DNA of 64,000 nucleotides from Flavobacterium humidisoli (GTDB lineage Bacteria; Bacteroidota; Bacteroidia; Flavobacteriales; Flavobacteriaceae), in the NCBI RefSeq assembly GCF_023272795.1, contig NZ_CP096829.1, forward strand, positions 372,001 through 436,000. Direction: 5' to 3'. This document shows positions 1-9,603 of this stretch, piece after piece (position 1 is the first letter of the stretch; each line of letters starts with the position of its first letter). A program made the translations under genes and the position numbers. The notes beneath the pieces were generated by a model that was given only the letters and a program-made list of their open reading frames with translations, was not told where the DNA came from and ran no database searches.

Positions 1-526
1 ATATTCCTCTTGCAATTGTCGAAATTATAATCTCAGAATCTGCAATTTGTTTATAGATATAAAAATTTGTTGTATCTCCTTCCATAGTTGAGCTTAAAGC
101 AAAAATAATTTCGGTTACATTTCCAGATTTTACTTTTGTTACTAAACTAGAAATATTTAACTGATTGGGACCAACTCCTTCAATAGGTGAAATTTTCCCT
201 CCAAGCACATGATATATTCCTTTAAATTGTCCCGTATTTTCTATCGCCATAACATCTCTAATATCTTCTACAATACATATTGTTTCATGGTTTCTAACTG
301 GATTAGCACAAATCTCGCACATTTTAGTATCAGAAATATTATGGCAACTTTCACAAAACTTAATATCCTCACGCATTTTCAATAATGCTTGAGACAAAAA
401 AGCTGTTTGTTCTTTAGGCTGTTTTAACAAATGAAGAACTAATCGAAGTGCCGTACGCTTACCTATACCAGGCAATTGTGACATTTCGTTTACCGCTTTT
501 TCAATTAATTTTGATGAAAATTCCAT
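1..526 (-). CDS. recR: Recombination protein RecR, 3' end cut off by window edge
   Basis: RecR works with RecF and RecO to load RecA on gapped DNA. The frame opens at an ATG ending at base 526 and runs off the left edge. It gives 175 codons, whereas RecR proteins are about 200 residues. Visible in order are a helix-hairpin-helix (LPGIGKRTA, residues 18-26), a four-cysteine zinc finger (Cys58, Cys61, Cys70, Cys73) and the start of a Toprim domain (CIVED, residues 84-88). The missing part is only the C-terminal end. A perfect -7 box lies 5 nt upstream of the ATG, so the mRNA may be leaderless. Confidence 0.95.
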   Translation of the reverse strand, partial: MEFSSKLIEKAVNEMSQLPGIGKRTALRLVLHLLKQPKEQTAFLSQALLKMREDIKFCESCHNISDTKMCEICANPVRNHETICIVEDIRDVMAIENTGQFKGIYHVLGGKISPIEGVGPNQLNISSLVTKVKSGNVTEIIFALSSTMEGDTTNFYIYKQIADSEIIISTIARGI

Positions 527-531
527 GACGA

Positions 532-539
532 CAAAAGTA
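532..539 (-). promoter_or_regulatory. -7 promoter box of recR
   Basis: On the minus strand this reads TACTTTTG, a perfect match to the Bacteroidota -7 consensus TAnnTTTG. No clear TTG is seen at the expected -33 position. The recR ATG follows after only 5 nt. Confidence 0.5.
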
Positions 540-653
540 ATACTTTTAATGGTTTAGCCTACATTACAGCCATTAAATTCAAAGCTTAACACTAACGAGA
601 ATTTATCAAGAAACCCCTTTCTTTTATGATTAAATAAAAGCAACAAAGAATTT

Positions 654-1019
654 TTAGTATTGATTTGTAGCCAACAAAACTAATGTACAAGCTACCTCTA
701 CTTGAATATCATTTAATTCTAGTAATTGGTATAGCTCTGGGTTTTCGGTTCCTGGATTAAAAATCACTCGCTTAGGATGCGACTCAATAATATAATTATA
801 ATAATCTCTCTGACGAATAGGATTTAAATACAAAGTGATAGTATCAATATTTTTAACTGGTATTGCTTTAGTTTGAATCTTTACTCCTGCAACTTCTCCA
901 GCTTTTTGTCCGATTGCTAAAACAGAATTCCCTTTTCCTACCAACATATTTACTGCTCTATAAGAATAACGCTCTGGATTTGTAGACGCTCCTATAACTA
1001 ATGTTTTTTTATTTTTCAT
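654..1019 (-). CDS. CoA-binding domain protein (YccU-like)
   Basis: A 121-residue single-domain protein with a Rossmann-type CoA-binding fold. A GAST motif near residue 10 and NPERYSYRA follow the first strand. The later FNPGTENPE stretch and the acidic/Cys segment VEVACTLVLL are typical of the CoA_binding_2 family. These proteins resemble the CoA-binding part of succinyl-CoA synthetase but have no ligase domain, and their role is not well defined. The gene is probably monocistronic, with a -7 box about 17 nt upstream of the ATG. Confidence 0.85.
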   Translation of the reverse strand: MKNKKTLVIGASTNPERYSYRAVNMLVGKGNSVLAIGQKAGEVAGVKIQTKAIPVKNIDTITLYLNPIRQRDYYNYIIESHPKRVIFNPGTENPELYQLLELNDIQVEVACTLVLLATNQY

Positions 1020-1036
1020 TGTTTTTGTTTAGACTG

Positions 1037-1044
1037 CAAAAGTA
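1037..1044 (-). promoter_or_regulatory. -7 promoter box of the CoA-binding protein gene
   Basis: Minus-strand TACTTTTG matches TAnnTTTG exactly and lies 17 nt upstream of the ATG. The -33 TTG is not obvious. Confidence 0.45.
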
Positions 1045-1141
1045 ATCAAAAAGAACGATTAAACTTTATGTCTTTGATACAGAATAAATAGCAATAAAAC
1101 ATCAAAAAATAACTACATTTACTTCAACCAACCAATACAAT

Positions 1142-1768
1142 ATGGAATTATTTATTTACTTATTTGCCGCCTTGTTCTCAGTGTTAAACCCAATTGGAAC
1201 TGTACCTATTTTTGTCGGATTAACTCAACACGACTCTCAAAAAGAAAGATCCAGAATCTCTCTTTGGACCGCAATCAATGTCTTCATCATATTATTAGTT
1301 TCTTATTTCATTGGCCAATATGTTCTAACTTTTTTCGGAATCAGCATAGACGCTTTAAGAATTGCTGGGGGAATTGTAATTGTAAATTCTGGTTTTTCTT
1401 TACTTTCTGGAAAATTCAACAAGAAACGAGGAATCAATAAAAAAATTGAAAATGAAGCGCAACACAGAAACGATATAGCATTAACGCCTCTAGCAATACC
1501 AATGCTAGCTGGCCCTGGGTCAATGTCGCTTTTAATTGCTTTTTACCAAGAACATCATGAAATAAACGAAATTATAATTTCGTCATTGGCTATTCTTGCA
1601 ATTGCTGTAGCGATTTTTGCCATTTTAAAAAGCGCTCATTATCTAGCTAGAATTTTAGGAGCATCTGGAATAGTTGCTATTTCAAGAATTGTTGGCTTTA
1701 TCGTTATTTCCATCGGAATTCAATACATAGTAAGTGCTATAGTAAATATTATAAAAGGAAATTTTTAA
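1142..1768 (+). CDS. MarC family integral membrane protein (UPF0056)
   Basis: A 208-residue, strongly hydrophobic protein with about six predicted membrane segments. The N-terminal LFSVLNPIGTVPIF and the central PLAIPMLAGPGSMS are hallmark MarC/UPF0056 motifs. The N-terminal half is followed by a basic cytoplasmic linker (about residues 90-115) and then a repeat-like second half. MarC was once linked to multiple antibiotic resistance, but that role is not supported, so function is unknown. The gene converges on the ctlX-like gene, with a long shared hairpin terminator between them. Confidence 0.9.
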   Translation: MELFIYLFAALFSVLNPIGTVPIFVGLTQHDSQKERSRISLWTAINVFIILLVSYFIGQYVLTFFGISIDALRIAGGIVIVNSGFSLLSGKFNKKRGINKKIENEAQHRNDIALTPLAIPMLAGPGSMSLLIAFYQEHHEINEIIISSLAILAIAVAIFAILKSAHYLARILGASGIVAISRIVGFIVISIGIQYIVSAIVNIIKGNF

Positions 1769-1780
1769 CTCCAAAATATT

Positions 1781-1832
1781 CTTAAAAAGAAAGGGATAAA
1801 ACCTTACTTGATTTTATCCCTTTCTTTTTAAG
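1781..1832. terminator. Bidirectional terminator with 21-bp perfect stem
   Basis: Arms 1781-1801 and 1812-1832 are perfectly complementary over 21 bp, with a 10-nt loop. It lies between the convergent MarC-family gene and the ctlX-like gene. T-rich tracts lie within and beyond the stem on the plus strand. Confidence 0.85.
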
Positions 1833-1843
1833 ATCTTTTTGTT

Positions 1844-2779
1844 TTAACTCCTTGGCAGAAAAACTTCTGCCATCATACATCTTGCACTTCCTCCCCCACA
1901 AGCTTCAATTGTATCAAGGCTTGAACTTAAGATTTCTGCATGATTTTCTAATTGAGAAATTTGTTTTGGAGTTAAACTCTGGTGTGCAGAAGCACTCATA
2001 ACAATATACTTTTTATCATCTTTACCACGAACTTCTAGCATATTTCCAGCAAAATTATTCACTTGATCTTCTGTGATTAAAATGATTTCTTTTTGATCTT
2101 GTTTAAGATTATCTAAAACCATTTTTCGCTCTTTCTTATCATCGATAGAATCTGCACAAATAACAGCAAAAGTCTCGCCTAAACACATCATTACGTTAGT
2201 ATGATAAATTAGTTTACGTTCGCCACCAACCGTTTGAAAAGCTTCAAAAATAACCGGAGCATAATCAAAATCTTCGCAGAATTCTATAAAAAGCTCTTCA
2301 TCTGCTCTTGGAGATAATGCGCAATATGCTTTTCCATTAGCTCTATCCAATAACAAACTACCCGTTCCTTCTAAGAAAATACCATCTTCTTCTGCTGAAG
2401 TATAATCCATTATATTAGCAATTTCGAATCCTTTTTCTTCCAAAGTATCCAAAATATCTTCACGACGTTCCTGGCGACGATTTTCAGCAAACATCGGATA
2501 AAGTGCTACATCACCATTTTCATGAAATGAAACCCAATTGTTTGGAAAAATACTATCAGGAGTATCAGTCTCTAAATTGTCATCAACAACAGTAACATCT
2601 ACTCCGACCGCTCTTAATTTTTCAACAAAAGCATCAAACTCCTGTTGCGCTTTAGCATTAACGGTACTTGGTAAAAGTCCATCTAAAACTTTTTGATAAT
2701 AATTATTTACAGCCGTCTGCTCATTCATTCTGAATGCAACTGGCCGAATCATCACGATAGCATTGGTAGTTTGTTTCAT
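1844..2779 (-). CDS. ctlX: CtlX-like citrulline/arginine-derivative hydrolase
   Basis: A 311-residue member of the amidinotransferase (GME) superfamily, which includes arginine deiminase and dimethylargininase. Motifs in order are DSIFPNNW (75-82), YPM (94-96), FLEGTGSL (135-142), YHTNV around His193, and GGGSARCM (295-302) with the presumed nucleophile Cys301. The PNNWVSFH and CGGGSARCM patterns match the family annotated as citrulline utilization hydrolase CtlX. It probably attacks a guanidino or ureido group of a free amino acid. Substrate cannot be settled from sequence. It lies downstream of, and in the same direction as, a second hydrolase of the same fold. Confidence 0.8.
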   Translation of the reverse strand: MKQTTNAIVMIRPVAFRMNEQTAVNNYYQKVLDGLLPSTVNAKAQQEFDAFVEKLRAVGVDVTVVDDNLETDTPDSIFPNNWVSFHENGDVALYPMFAENRRQERREDILDTLEEKGFEIANIMDYTSAEEDGIFLEGTGSLLLDRANGKAYCALSPRADEELFIEFCEDFDYAPVIFEAFQTVGGERKLIYHTNVMMCLGETFAVICADSIDDKKERKMVLDNLKQDQKEIILITEDQVNNFAGNMLEVRGKDDKKYIVMSASAHQSLTPKQISQLENHAEILSSSLDTIEACGGGSARCMMAEVFLPRS

Positions 2780-2794
2780 TTTTTATATTTTTTT

Positions 2795-2862
2795 TGTTTC
2801 AGGTTTCAAGTTTCAGGTTTCACGTCTTGTACGAAATTGAAACCTGAAACCTGAAACAAAAA
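2795..2862. repeat. Intergenic inverted repeat, GTTTCAGGTTTCA family
   Basis: Tandem units of about 7 nt (TTTCAGG/TTTCAAG) at 2795-2823 are complementary to 2838-2862. They form a long imperfect hairpin between the two hydrolase genes. The same motif family recurs at 51204-51278 and, degenerately, at 59667-59694, so this is a dispersed element rather than a gene-specific terminator. Confidence 0.75.
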
Positions 2863-2869
2863 ACTATTT

Positions 2870-3784
2870 TTAGTCTCTAATTAATGGAAGCGTCGAGCAT
2901 CTCAACAAACCTTCTTGCTTTGAAATTTCAGCATATGGAATTTCTTCAACTGTAAAACCATTTTCACGAAGCCAATTATTCAATCTCGTAAAATTCTTTT
3001 CAGAAACCACCACATTTTCATCAATTGAAAATACATTCGAAAACATATTATACATTTCGTTTCTTTCAATATGAAATAGATTTTCTTTCCCGAAAAGCTT
3101 CACTAAATAAAGATAATCTGCTTCTTCACGAAAACCTCTTTTATAAATAATGCCTTTATTTTTTCCGACTGGCTGAAAACAACAATCTAAATGTAACGCA
3201 TTATCTCTTGCTTCTAATTTAGATTTCACCAAGTCAAATTCTTTAACAATCTTATTAGGAAATAACGATTTAATATAGTTCACACCATGCATATTGGTTC
3301 TTGCTGTAATGTAGTCTTTATAATCACTTCCTTTATAAGTTCCGATAAATATATGATCATTCCAAAGCATCACATCTCCTCCTTCTATATGAACTTCTTC
3401 TGGAGGACGAACTACTTTTAATGGATCTATCTGATCAATTACATATTGAATAGCATCCAATTCACGTTCTCTATCTGGAAGAATATTCGATTTCACAAAG
3501 ACATCATCAATTACGAACCCAATATCTCTTGCAAAAATCTGATTGTAGTTTTCAATCATTTCTGGACGATAAACTGTTACATCATATTTTTGAAAAACAG
3601 CATTAAAAGCATCCATTTCAGCAATCATATCTTTTTCTAAAGGATAAGTTCCCGCCTTAATATGTTCCAATGATTTAGGATCATAAGCCTCTTCTATAGT
3701 TGGAGTTGGTCCATTATGAACAGCAGAACCCAGAACTACAGCACGAAGTCGAGACGTTTCGTTCTTTACATTTAATTGCAACAT
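2870..3784 (-). CDS. Dimethylarginine dimethylaminohydrolase-family protein
   Basis: A 304-residue amidinotransferase-fold enzyme. Catalytic-type motifs are ARD (85-87), HIEGGD (132-137), HLDCCF (198-203) and the C-terminal RCSTLPL with Cys296. Together these give the Cys/His/Asp-Glu set of arginine deiminase, dimethylargininase and glycine amidinotransferase. The closest annotation style is a dimethylarginine dimethylaminohydrolase-family or amidinotransferase protein, and the real substrate is unknown. It is followed by the ctlX-like gene, suggesting joint handling of guanidino compounds. A minus-strand TATATTTG (3804-3811) sits next to the gltA terminator and could be its -7 box. Confidence 0.75.
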   Translation of the reverse strand: MLQLNVKNETSRLRAVVLGSAVHNGPTPTIEEAYDPKSLEHIKAGTYPLEKDMIAEMDAFNAVFQKYDVTVYRPEMIENYNQIFARDIGFVIDDVFVKSNILPDRERELDAIQYVIDQIDPLKVVRPPEEVHIEGGDVMLWNDHIFIGTYKGSDYKDYITARTNMHGVNYIKSLFPNKIVKEFDLVKSKLEARDNALHLDCCFQPVGKNKGIIYKRGFREEADYLYLVKLFGKENLFHIERNEMYNMFSNVFSIDENVVVSEKNFTRLNNWLRENGFTVEEIPYAEISKQEGLLRCSTLPLIRD

Positions 3785-3814
3785 AACTCTATTGTATTTT
3801 GAGCAAATATAAAA

Positions 3815-3840
3815 AAAGCTTCACAGTTAAGTGAAGCTTT
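3815..3840 (-). terminator. Rho-independent terminator of gltA
   Basis: A 10-bp stem (3815-3824 with 3831-3840) with a 6-nt loop, followed on the minus strand by a run of T. It starts 7 nt beyond the gltA stop codon. Confidence 0.85.
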
Positions 3841-3846
3841 CGTTTT

Positions 3847-5124
3847 TTATTTATTAGACTTAAACTCTCGTAAAGGATGTCCTGTATAAATTTGTCTTGG
3901 TCTTCCAATTGGTTCTTTGTTTTCACGCATTTCTTTCCATTGCGCAATCCAACCTGGCAGCCTTCCAATTGCAAACATAACAGTAAACATATCTGTTGGA
4001 ATTCCTAAAGCTCTGTAGATAATTCCAGAGTAGAAATCAACGTTTGGATATAAGTTTCTTGCTTTGAAGTATTCATCTTCAAGAGCAGCTTTTTCTAATT
4101 TTCTTGCGATATCTAAAATCGGATCTTCAACACCTAAAGTCTCTAATACTTCTGTTGCAGCTTTTTTGATAATTTTAGCTCTTGGATCAAAATTTTTATA
4201 AACTCTGTGCCCGAATCCCATTAAACGGAAAGGATCATTTTTGTCTTTTGCTTTTGCTAAGAATTTATCTGTATCTCCACCGTCTTTATTAATTTCTTCA
4301 AGCATTTCAAGTACAGCTTGGTTTGCTCCACCGTGAAGTGGCCCCCATAAAGCAGAAACTCCTGCAGAAACTGAAGCAAATAATCCTGCGTGAGAAGAAC
4401 CTACCATTCTAACAGTAGATGTAGAACAGTTTTGCTCATGATCAGCGTGAAGGATAAATAATTTATCTAAAGCATTTACGATTACCGGATTTGCGGCATA
4501 AGGACCAGTAGGCAATTTAAACATTAATTGCATAAAGCTTTCTACATATCCTTTTGTATTATCGTAGTAGTTCAAAGGATAACCCATAGATTTTCTATAA
4601 GTCCATGTAGCAATTACAAGAAACTTTGCCATTGTTTTACAAATAGCCTCGTACATTTCTTTTTCATTATCAACATTAACTGCTTTAGGGTTGAATGCTG
4701 TTAAAGCACTTGTTAAAGCAGATAACACTCCCATTGGGTGAGCCGTTTTAGGAAAACCGTCAATGATATTTTTCATTTCTTCGTTTACCAAAGAATGCTT
4801 TTTTATACCATTTTCAAAATCTTCTAATTGTGAAGCTGTAGGCAATTCACCAAAAATTAAAAGATAAGATACTTCTAAGAAATTTGCTTTTTCTGCAAGA
4901 TCTTCAATTGAGTATCCTCTGTAACGCAAAATTCCTTCTTCTCCATCTAGGAAAGTGATTTCGCTTGTACAAGATCCTGAATTTTTATAACCTGGATCAA
5001 GGGTAATGAAACCTGTTAAATCACGTAATTTGTTAATATCGATAGCTGATTCGTTTTCGCTTCCTGTGATTACTGGAAGCTCAATCTTTTTACCATCTAT
5101 TTCTAATGTAGCTATTTTTGACAT
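3847..5124 (-). CDS. gltA: Citrate synthase
   Basis: A 425-residue type II citrate synthase that condenses acetyl-CoA with oxaloacetate at the entry to the TCA cycle. Family motifs are visible: the HEQNCSTSTVR block, WGPLHGGANQAVLEML with a substrate-binding His, GFGHRVYKNFDPRA with the catalytic His, and a C-terminal Asp in the YPNVDFYSG block. The ATG ending at 5124 (MSKIATLE) is chosen. An upstream in-frame ATG at 5163 would add 13 residues (MINYYLKNYFQYI) not typical of the family, and it overlaps a -7 box. It lies downstream of eno, separated by the eno terminator. Confidence 0.97.
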   Translation of the reverse strand: MSKIATLEIDGKKIELPVITGSENESAIDINKLRDLTGFITLDPGYKNSGSCTSEITFLDGEEGILRYRGYSIEDLAEKANFLEVSYLLIFGELPTASQLEDFENGIKKHSLVNEEMKNIIDGFPKTAHPMGVLSALTSALTAFNPKAVNVDNEKEMYEAICKTMAKFLVIATWTYRKSMGYPLNYYDNTKGYVESFMQLMFKLPTGPYAANPVIVNALDKLFILHADHEQNCSTSTVRMVGSSHAGLFASVSAGVSALWGPLHGGANQAVLEMLEEINKDGGDTDKFLAKAKDKNDPFRLMGFGHRVYKNFDPRAKIIKKAATEVLETLGVEDPILDIARKLEKAALEDEYFKARNLYPNVDFYSGIIYRALGIPTDMFTVMFAIGRLPGWIAQWKEMRENKEPIGRPRQIYTGHPLREFKSNK

Positions 5125-5160
5125 AATATACTGGAAATAATTCTTTAAATAATAATTTAT

Positions 5161-5168
5161 CAAATCTA
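5161..5168 (-). promoter_or_regulatory. -7 promoter box of gltA
   Basis: Minus-strand TAGATTTG matches TAnnTTTG about 36 nt upstream of the chosen gltA start. A -33 TTG is not evident. Confidence 0.45.
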
Positions 5169-5228
5169 ATGAATTTAAGACTAATTAAAAAAAGAATACT
5201 GCTATGAATTTGTTAAAACTCCAAAAAA

Positions 5229-5256
5229 AAACCATTCATTAAAAAATGAATGGTTT
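5229..5256 (-). terminator. Rho-independent terminator of eno
   Basis: A perfect 12-bp stem (5229-5240 with 5245-5256) with a 4-nt loop, followed on the minus strand by eight T. It lies just after the eno stop. Confidence 0.9.
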
Positions 5257-5277
5257 ATCTTAATATATCTCTTATGA

Positions 5278-6582
<1,305 letters not shown>

Positions 6583-6681
6583 TTATTAATAAATTATATT
6601 TTTTTTTCGAAATTATAAAAATATTTAATACTATAAACGCATTGTAGTCATTAAACACCTTTATTTATTAACTACATCGTT

Positions 6682-7791
6682 TTAGACTTTGTCGCTTTTA
6701 ATATTCTCTACAAATTGGTCAAACAAATATGACGAATCGTGTGGTCCTGGACTAGCCTCTGGGTGATATTGAACTGAGAAACAATTTTTGTTCTTCATTC
6801 GCATTCCCGCAACAGTACCATCATTTAAGTGAACATGCGTAATTTCTAATTCTGGATGATTTTCCAATTGCTCTCTCTTAACCGCAAATCCATGGTTTTG
6901 AGATGTTATTTCGCCTTTACCTGTAATGATATTTTTTACTGGATGGTTAATTCCTCTGTGTCCATTAAACATCTTGTAAGTTTCAACACCATTAGCCAAA
7001 CCAATTACCTGATGTCCTAAACAGATTCCGAACAATGGCTTATTATCTGCCAAAATCTCCTTTGCAACCTGAATCGCCCCAAACAGCGGATCTGGATCTC
7101 CAGGGCCATTTGACAAGAAATATCCATCAGGATTAAACTCAGACATATCTTTATAAGTTGAATCAAACGGATATACTTTAATATAACAATCTCTTTTTGC
7201 AAGGTTTCTCAAAATATTTTTTTTGATACCAAGATCTAAAGCTGATATTTTATAAGTAGCATTTTCGTCGCCAAAGAAATACGGCTCTTTAGTTGAAACT
7301 TTAGAAGCCAACTCTAAACCTTCCATATTTGGAACATTAGCCAACTCTTTTTTCAAATCCTCGATTGAAGTTCCATCTGTACAAATTACTGCATTCATAG
7401 CGCCATTATCTCGAATGTAGCTTACAAGTGCACGCGTATCAACATCAGAAATACAGATTAAATTTTGTTTCGCAAAATAATCCTCTAAACTTCCAGAAGC
7501 ATTTTCTCTAGAATAATTAAAACTAAAGTTTTTACAAACTAAACCGGCAATTTTAATACTATCAGATTCAACTTCAGAATCATTAACACCATAGTTTCCG
7601 ATATGTGTATTTGTAGCAACCATTATTTGCCCAAAATAAGAAGGATCAGTAAAAATTTCCTGATACCCAGTCATTCCTGTATTAAAACAAACTTCACCAA
7701 AAGTTTTACCGCTAATTCCGATAGATTTTCCGTGAAAGATTGTTCCGTCACTAAGTAATAAAATGGCGCTTTGTCGTGTTGTGTATTTCAT
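6682..7791 (-). CDS. carA: Carbamoyl-phosphate synthase small (glutaminase) subunit
   Basis: A 369-residue subunit that hydrolyses glutamine and passes ammonia to CarB for carbamoyl phosphate, feeding arginine and pyrimidine synthesis. The N-terminal CPSase small-chain domain has GEVCFNTGMTGYQEI and the S/T-rich NASGSLEDYF region. The class I glutamine amidotransferase domain has SNGPGDPDP, the nucleophile Cys in GICLGHQ and the His-Glu of QYHPEASPGPHDS. carB is not adjacent. carA has its own promoter and follows the terminator of the ribosomal block. Confidence 0.97.
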   Translation of the reverse strand: MKYTTRQSAILLLSDGTIFHGKSIGISGKTFGEVCFNTGMTGYQEIFTDPSYFGQIMVATNTHIGNYGVNDSEVESDSIKIAGLVCKNFSFNYSRENASGSLEDYFAKQNLICISDVDTRALVSYIRDNGAMNAVICTDGTSIEDLKKELANVPNMEGLELASKVSTKEPYFFGDENATYKISALDLGIKKNILRNLAKRDCYIKVYPFDSTYKDMSEFNPDGYFLSNGPGDPDPLFGAIQVAKEILADNKPLFGICLGHQVIGLANGVETYKMFNGHRGINHPVKNIITGKGEITSQNHGFAVKREQLENHPELEITHVHLNDGTVAGMRMKNKNCFSVQYHPEASPGPHDSSYLFDQFVENIKSDKV

Positions 7792-7862
7792 TATTTAATT
7801 TGTATTGTTTTTTAATCAAGTTATAAAACCAAATATAGATTTTAAGTGTAATTAGAATTTTG

Positions 7863-7893
7863 CAAATTTACTTCTTTAAAATAGCCCCTCCAA
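7863..7893 (-). promoter_or_regulatory. carA promoter
   Basis: On the minus strand, TTG (7891-7893), 20 nt, then TAAATTTG (7863-7870). Both elements and spacing fit the Bacteroidota sigma-A consensus. A second -7-like box, TATATTTG, lies at 7830-7837. The leader would be about 65 nt. Confidence 0.6.
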
Positions 7894-7978
7894 GATTTTT
7901 TAAAACTTTCATCTGTAAAAATAAAACCTATCATTTTAAATAAGTTACATTTTTATGGTTTCAAAAAAATCAAAAAAA

Positions 7979-8007
7979 AAGGATAAACTAAAAATTAGTT
8001 TATCCTT
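7979..8007 (-). terminator. Terminator of the large ribosomal-protein operon
   Basis: A perfect 13-bp stem (7979-7991 with 7995-8007) with a 3-nt loop. On the minus strand a run of T follows (complement of 7972-7980). It lies 28 nt beyond the rplQ stop and ends the block. Confidence 0.9.
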
Positions 8008-8035
8008 GATTTCTATAGAATGATTACTTTCATAA

Positions 8036-8527
8036 TTATTCAGAAGCTTCAGTAGTCGTTTCTGTTTCAGCAGCAGGAGCTTCTGGAGCAGAAGTTTCAG
8101 CTTTTTTAGCTTTACCACCACGACGGCTTTTCGCTTTTTTAACTTCTTTTTTACCTCCATTGTAAAGTTCATTGAAGTCAACAAGTTCGATCATTGCCAT
8201 ATCAGCATTATCTCCCAAACGATTTCCAACTTTAATGATACGAGTGTATCCACCTGGACGGTCTCCAACTTTAGCAGCCACATCTCTGAACAAGTCAGTT
8301 ACAGCATATTTGCTACGTAGGTATGCAAAAACAATACGACGATTGTGAGTCGTATCTTCTTTTGATTTTGTGATTAAAGGCTCAACAAATTGTTTAAGCG
8401 CTTTAGCTTTAGCAACAGTAGTGTTAATACGTTTGTGCTCAATAAGAGAACAAGCCATATTAGCCAACATAGCTTTTCTATGTCCAGTCTGTCTGCTTAA
8501 GTGGTTGAATTTTTTTCCGTGTCTCAT
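8036..8527 (-). CDS. rplQ: 50S ribosomal protein L17
   Basis: L17 binds 23S rRNA near the exit-tunnel face. The core begins [20 protein letters not shown] and runs to about residue 120, the usual length of L17. The remaining 40 or so residues are a Lys/Arg-rich stretch followed by an Ala/Glu/Thr tail ending EASE. This extension is low-complexity and seems common in Bacteroidota L17. It is the last gene of the operon, 62 nt after rpoA. That spacer can fold into a hairpin. Confidence 0.97.
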   Translation of the reverse strand: MRHGKKFNHLSRQTGHRKAMLANMACSLIEHKRINTTVAKAKALKQFVEPLITKSKEDTTHNRRIVFAYLRSKYAVTDLFRDVAAKVGDRPGGYTRIIKVGNRLGDNADMAMIELVDFNELYNGGKKEVKKAKSRRGGKAKKAETSAPEAPAAETETTTEASE

Positions 8528-8543
8528 GACGTGTTTTTTTTAT

Positions 8544-8585
8544 CTTCATCTTGCTACAATCCACTATGGAGAGCAAAATATGAAG
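8544..8585 (-). other. Hairpin in the rpoA-rplQ spacer
   Basis: Outer arms 8544-8549 and 8580-8585 pair over 6 bp. An inner 5-bp helix (TTGCT/AGCAA) and a 3-bp tip pair within. No T-run follows on the minus strand, so it is unlikely to be a terminator. It could be a processing or translation-control structure. Confidence 0.3.
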
Positions 8586-8589
8586 TAAA

Positions 8590-9582
8590 TTATTCTTTAT
8601 CTAATTTGTATTTAGCTAAATCCATTCCGAAAGTTAAATTCTTCACTGCAACAAGTTCATCAAGTTCAGTTAAAGATTTTTTACCAAAATTACGGAATTT
8701 CATTAGGTCATTTTTATTGAACGATACTAAATCACCAAGTGTATCAACTTCAGCCGCTTTCAAGCAATTTAATGCTCTCACAGATAAATCCATATCAACA
8801 AGCTTAGTTTTAAGCAATTGTCTCATATGCAATGACTCTTCATCATACGATTCTGTTTGTGCAATTTCGTCAGCCTCAAGTGTAATTCTTTCATCAGAAA
8901 ACAACATGAAATGGTGAATTAAAACTTTAGCAGCTTCAGTAAGAGCATCTTTTGGATTAATAGATCCATCAGTTTTAATTTCAAAAACTAATTTTTCGTA
9001 ATCTGTTTTTTGCTCTACACGGAAATTTTCGATTGCATATTTTACATTTTTTACCGGAGTAAAAATAGAATCTGTAAAAATTGTTCCAATTGCAGCATTC
9101 TGTTTTTTGTTCTCTTCAGCAGGAACGTATCCTCTACCTTTTTCGATTGTCAAATCGAAGTTCAATTTGATTTTAGAATCTAAATTACAGATAACAAGGT
9201 CTGGATTCAAAACTTGAAAACCTGAGATAAATTTTTGAAAATCACCTGCTGTTAATTGATCTTTACCAGAAACAGAAATAGTAACTGATTCATTATCGAT
9301 ATCTTCAATCTGACGTTTGAAACGTACTTGTTTTAGATTAAGGATAATTTCGGTAACATCCTCAACAACACCTGAAATAGTAGAAAACTCATGATCTACA
9401 CCTTCGATACGAACAGATGTAATTGCATAACCTTCTAACGCTGAAAGCAAAACTCTTCTAAGTGCATTACCAACTGTCAATCCGTAACCAGGTTCTAAAG
9501 GTCTAAACTCAAATTTACCTTCAAAATCGGTTGAATCGATCATGATAACTTTATCGGGCTTTTGAAAATTAAATATTGCCAT
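8590..9582 (-). CDS. rpoA: DNA-directed RNA polymerase alpha subunit
   Basis: A 330-residue alpha subunit. The N-terminal domain (about 1-235), which dimerises and scaffolds beta and beta-prime, contains [20 protein letters not shown]. The linker (about 236-255) is acidic. The C-terminal domain carries the helix-hairpin-helix region ([17 protein letters not shown] then [15 protein letters not shown]) that contacts UP elements and activators. It lies between rpsD and rplQ, the standard alpha-operon order. Confidence 0.98.
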   Translation of the reverse strand: MAIFNFQKPDKVIMIDSTDFEGKFEFRPLEPGYGLTVGNALRRVLLSALEGYAITSVRIEGVDHEFSTISGVVEDVTEIILNLKQVRFKRQIEDIDNESVTISVSGKDQLTAGDFQKFISGFQVLNPDLVICNLDSKIKLNFDLTIEKGRGYVPAEENKKQNAAIGTIFTDSIFTPVKNVKYAIENFRVEQKTDYEKLVFEIKTDGSINPKDALTEAAKVLIHHFMLFSDERITLEADEIAQTESYDEESLHMRQLLKTKLVDMDLSVRALNCLKAAEVDTLGDLVSFNKNDLMKFRNFGKKSLTELDELVAVKNLTFGMDLAKYKLDKE

Positions 9583-9603
9583 AAATTTCGACTAAGTCAA
9601 TTA

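Noticed and set aside
2795..2862. CRISPR-like tandem repeat
   Set aside because: Units are only about 7 nt, and the right half is an inverted copy, so there are no spacers and no cas genes.
3446..3640. Short plus-strand frame opposite the hydrolase gene
   Set aside because: It lies wholly within the coding strand of the hydrolase gene and shows no domain.
5125..5163. Upstream ATG for gltA (438-residue version)
   Set aside because: The added 13 residues are not typical, and the codon overlaps a perfect -7 box.
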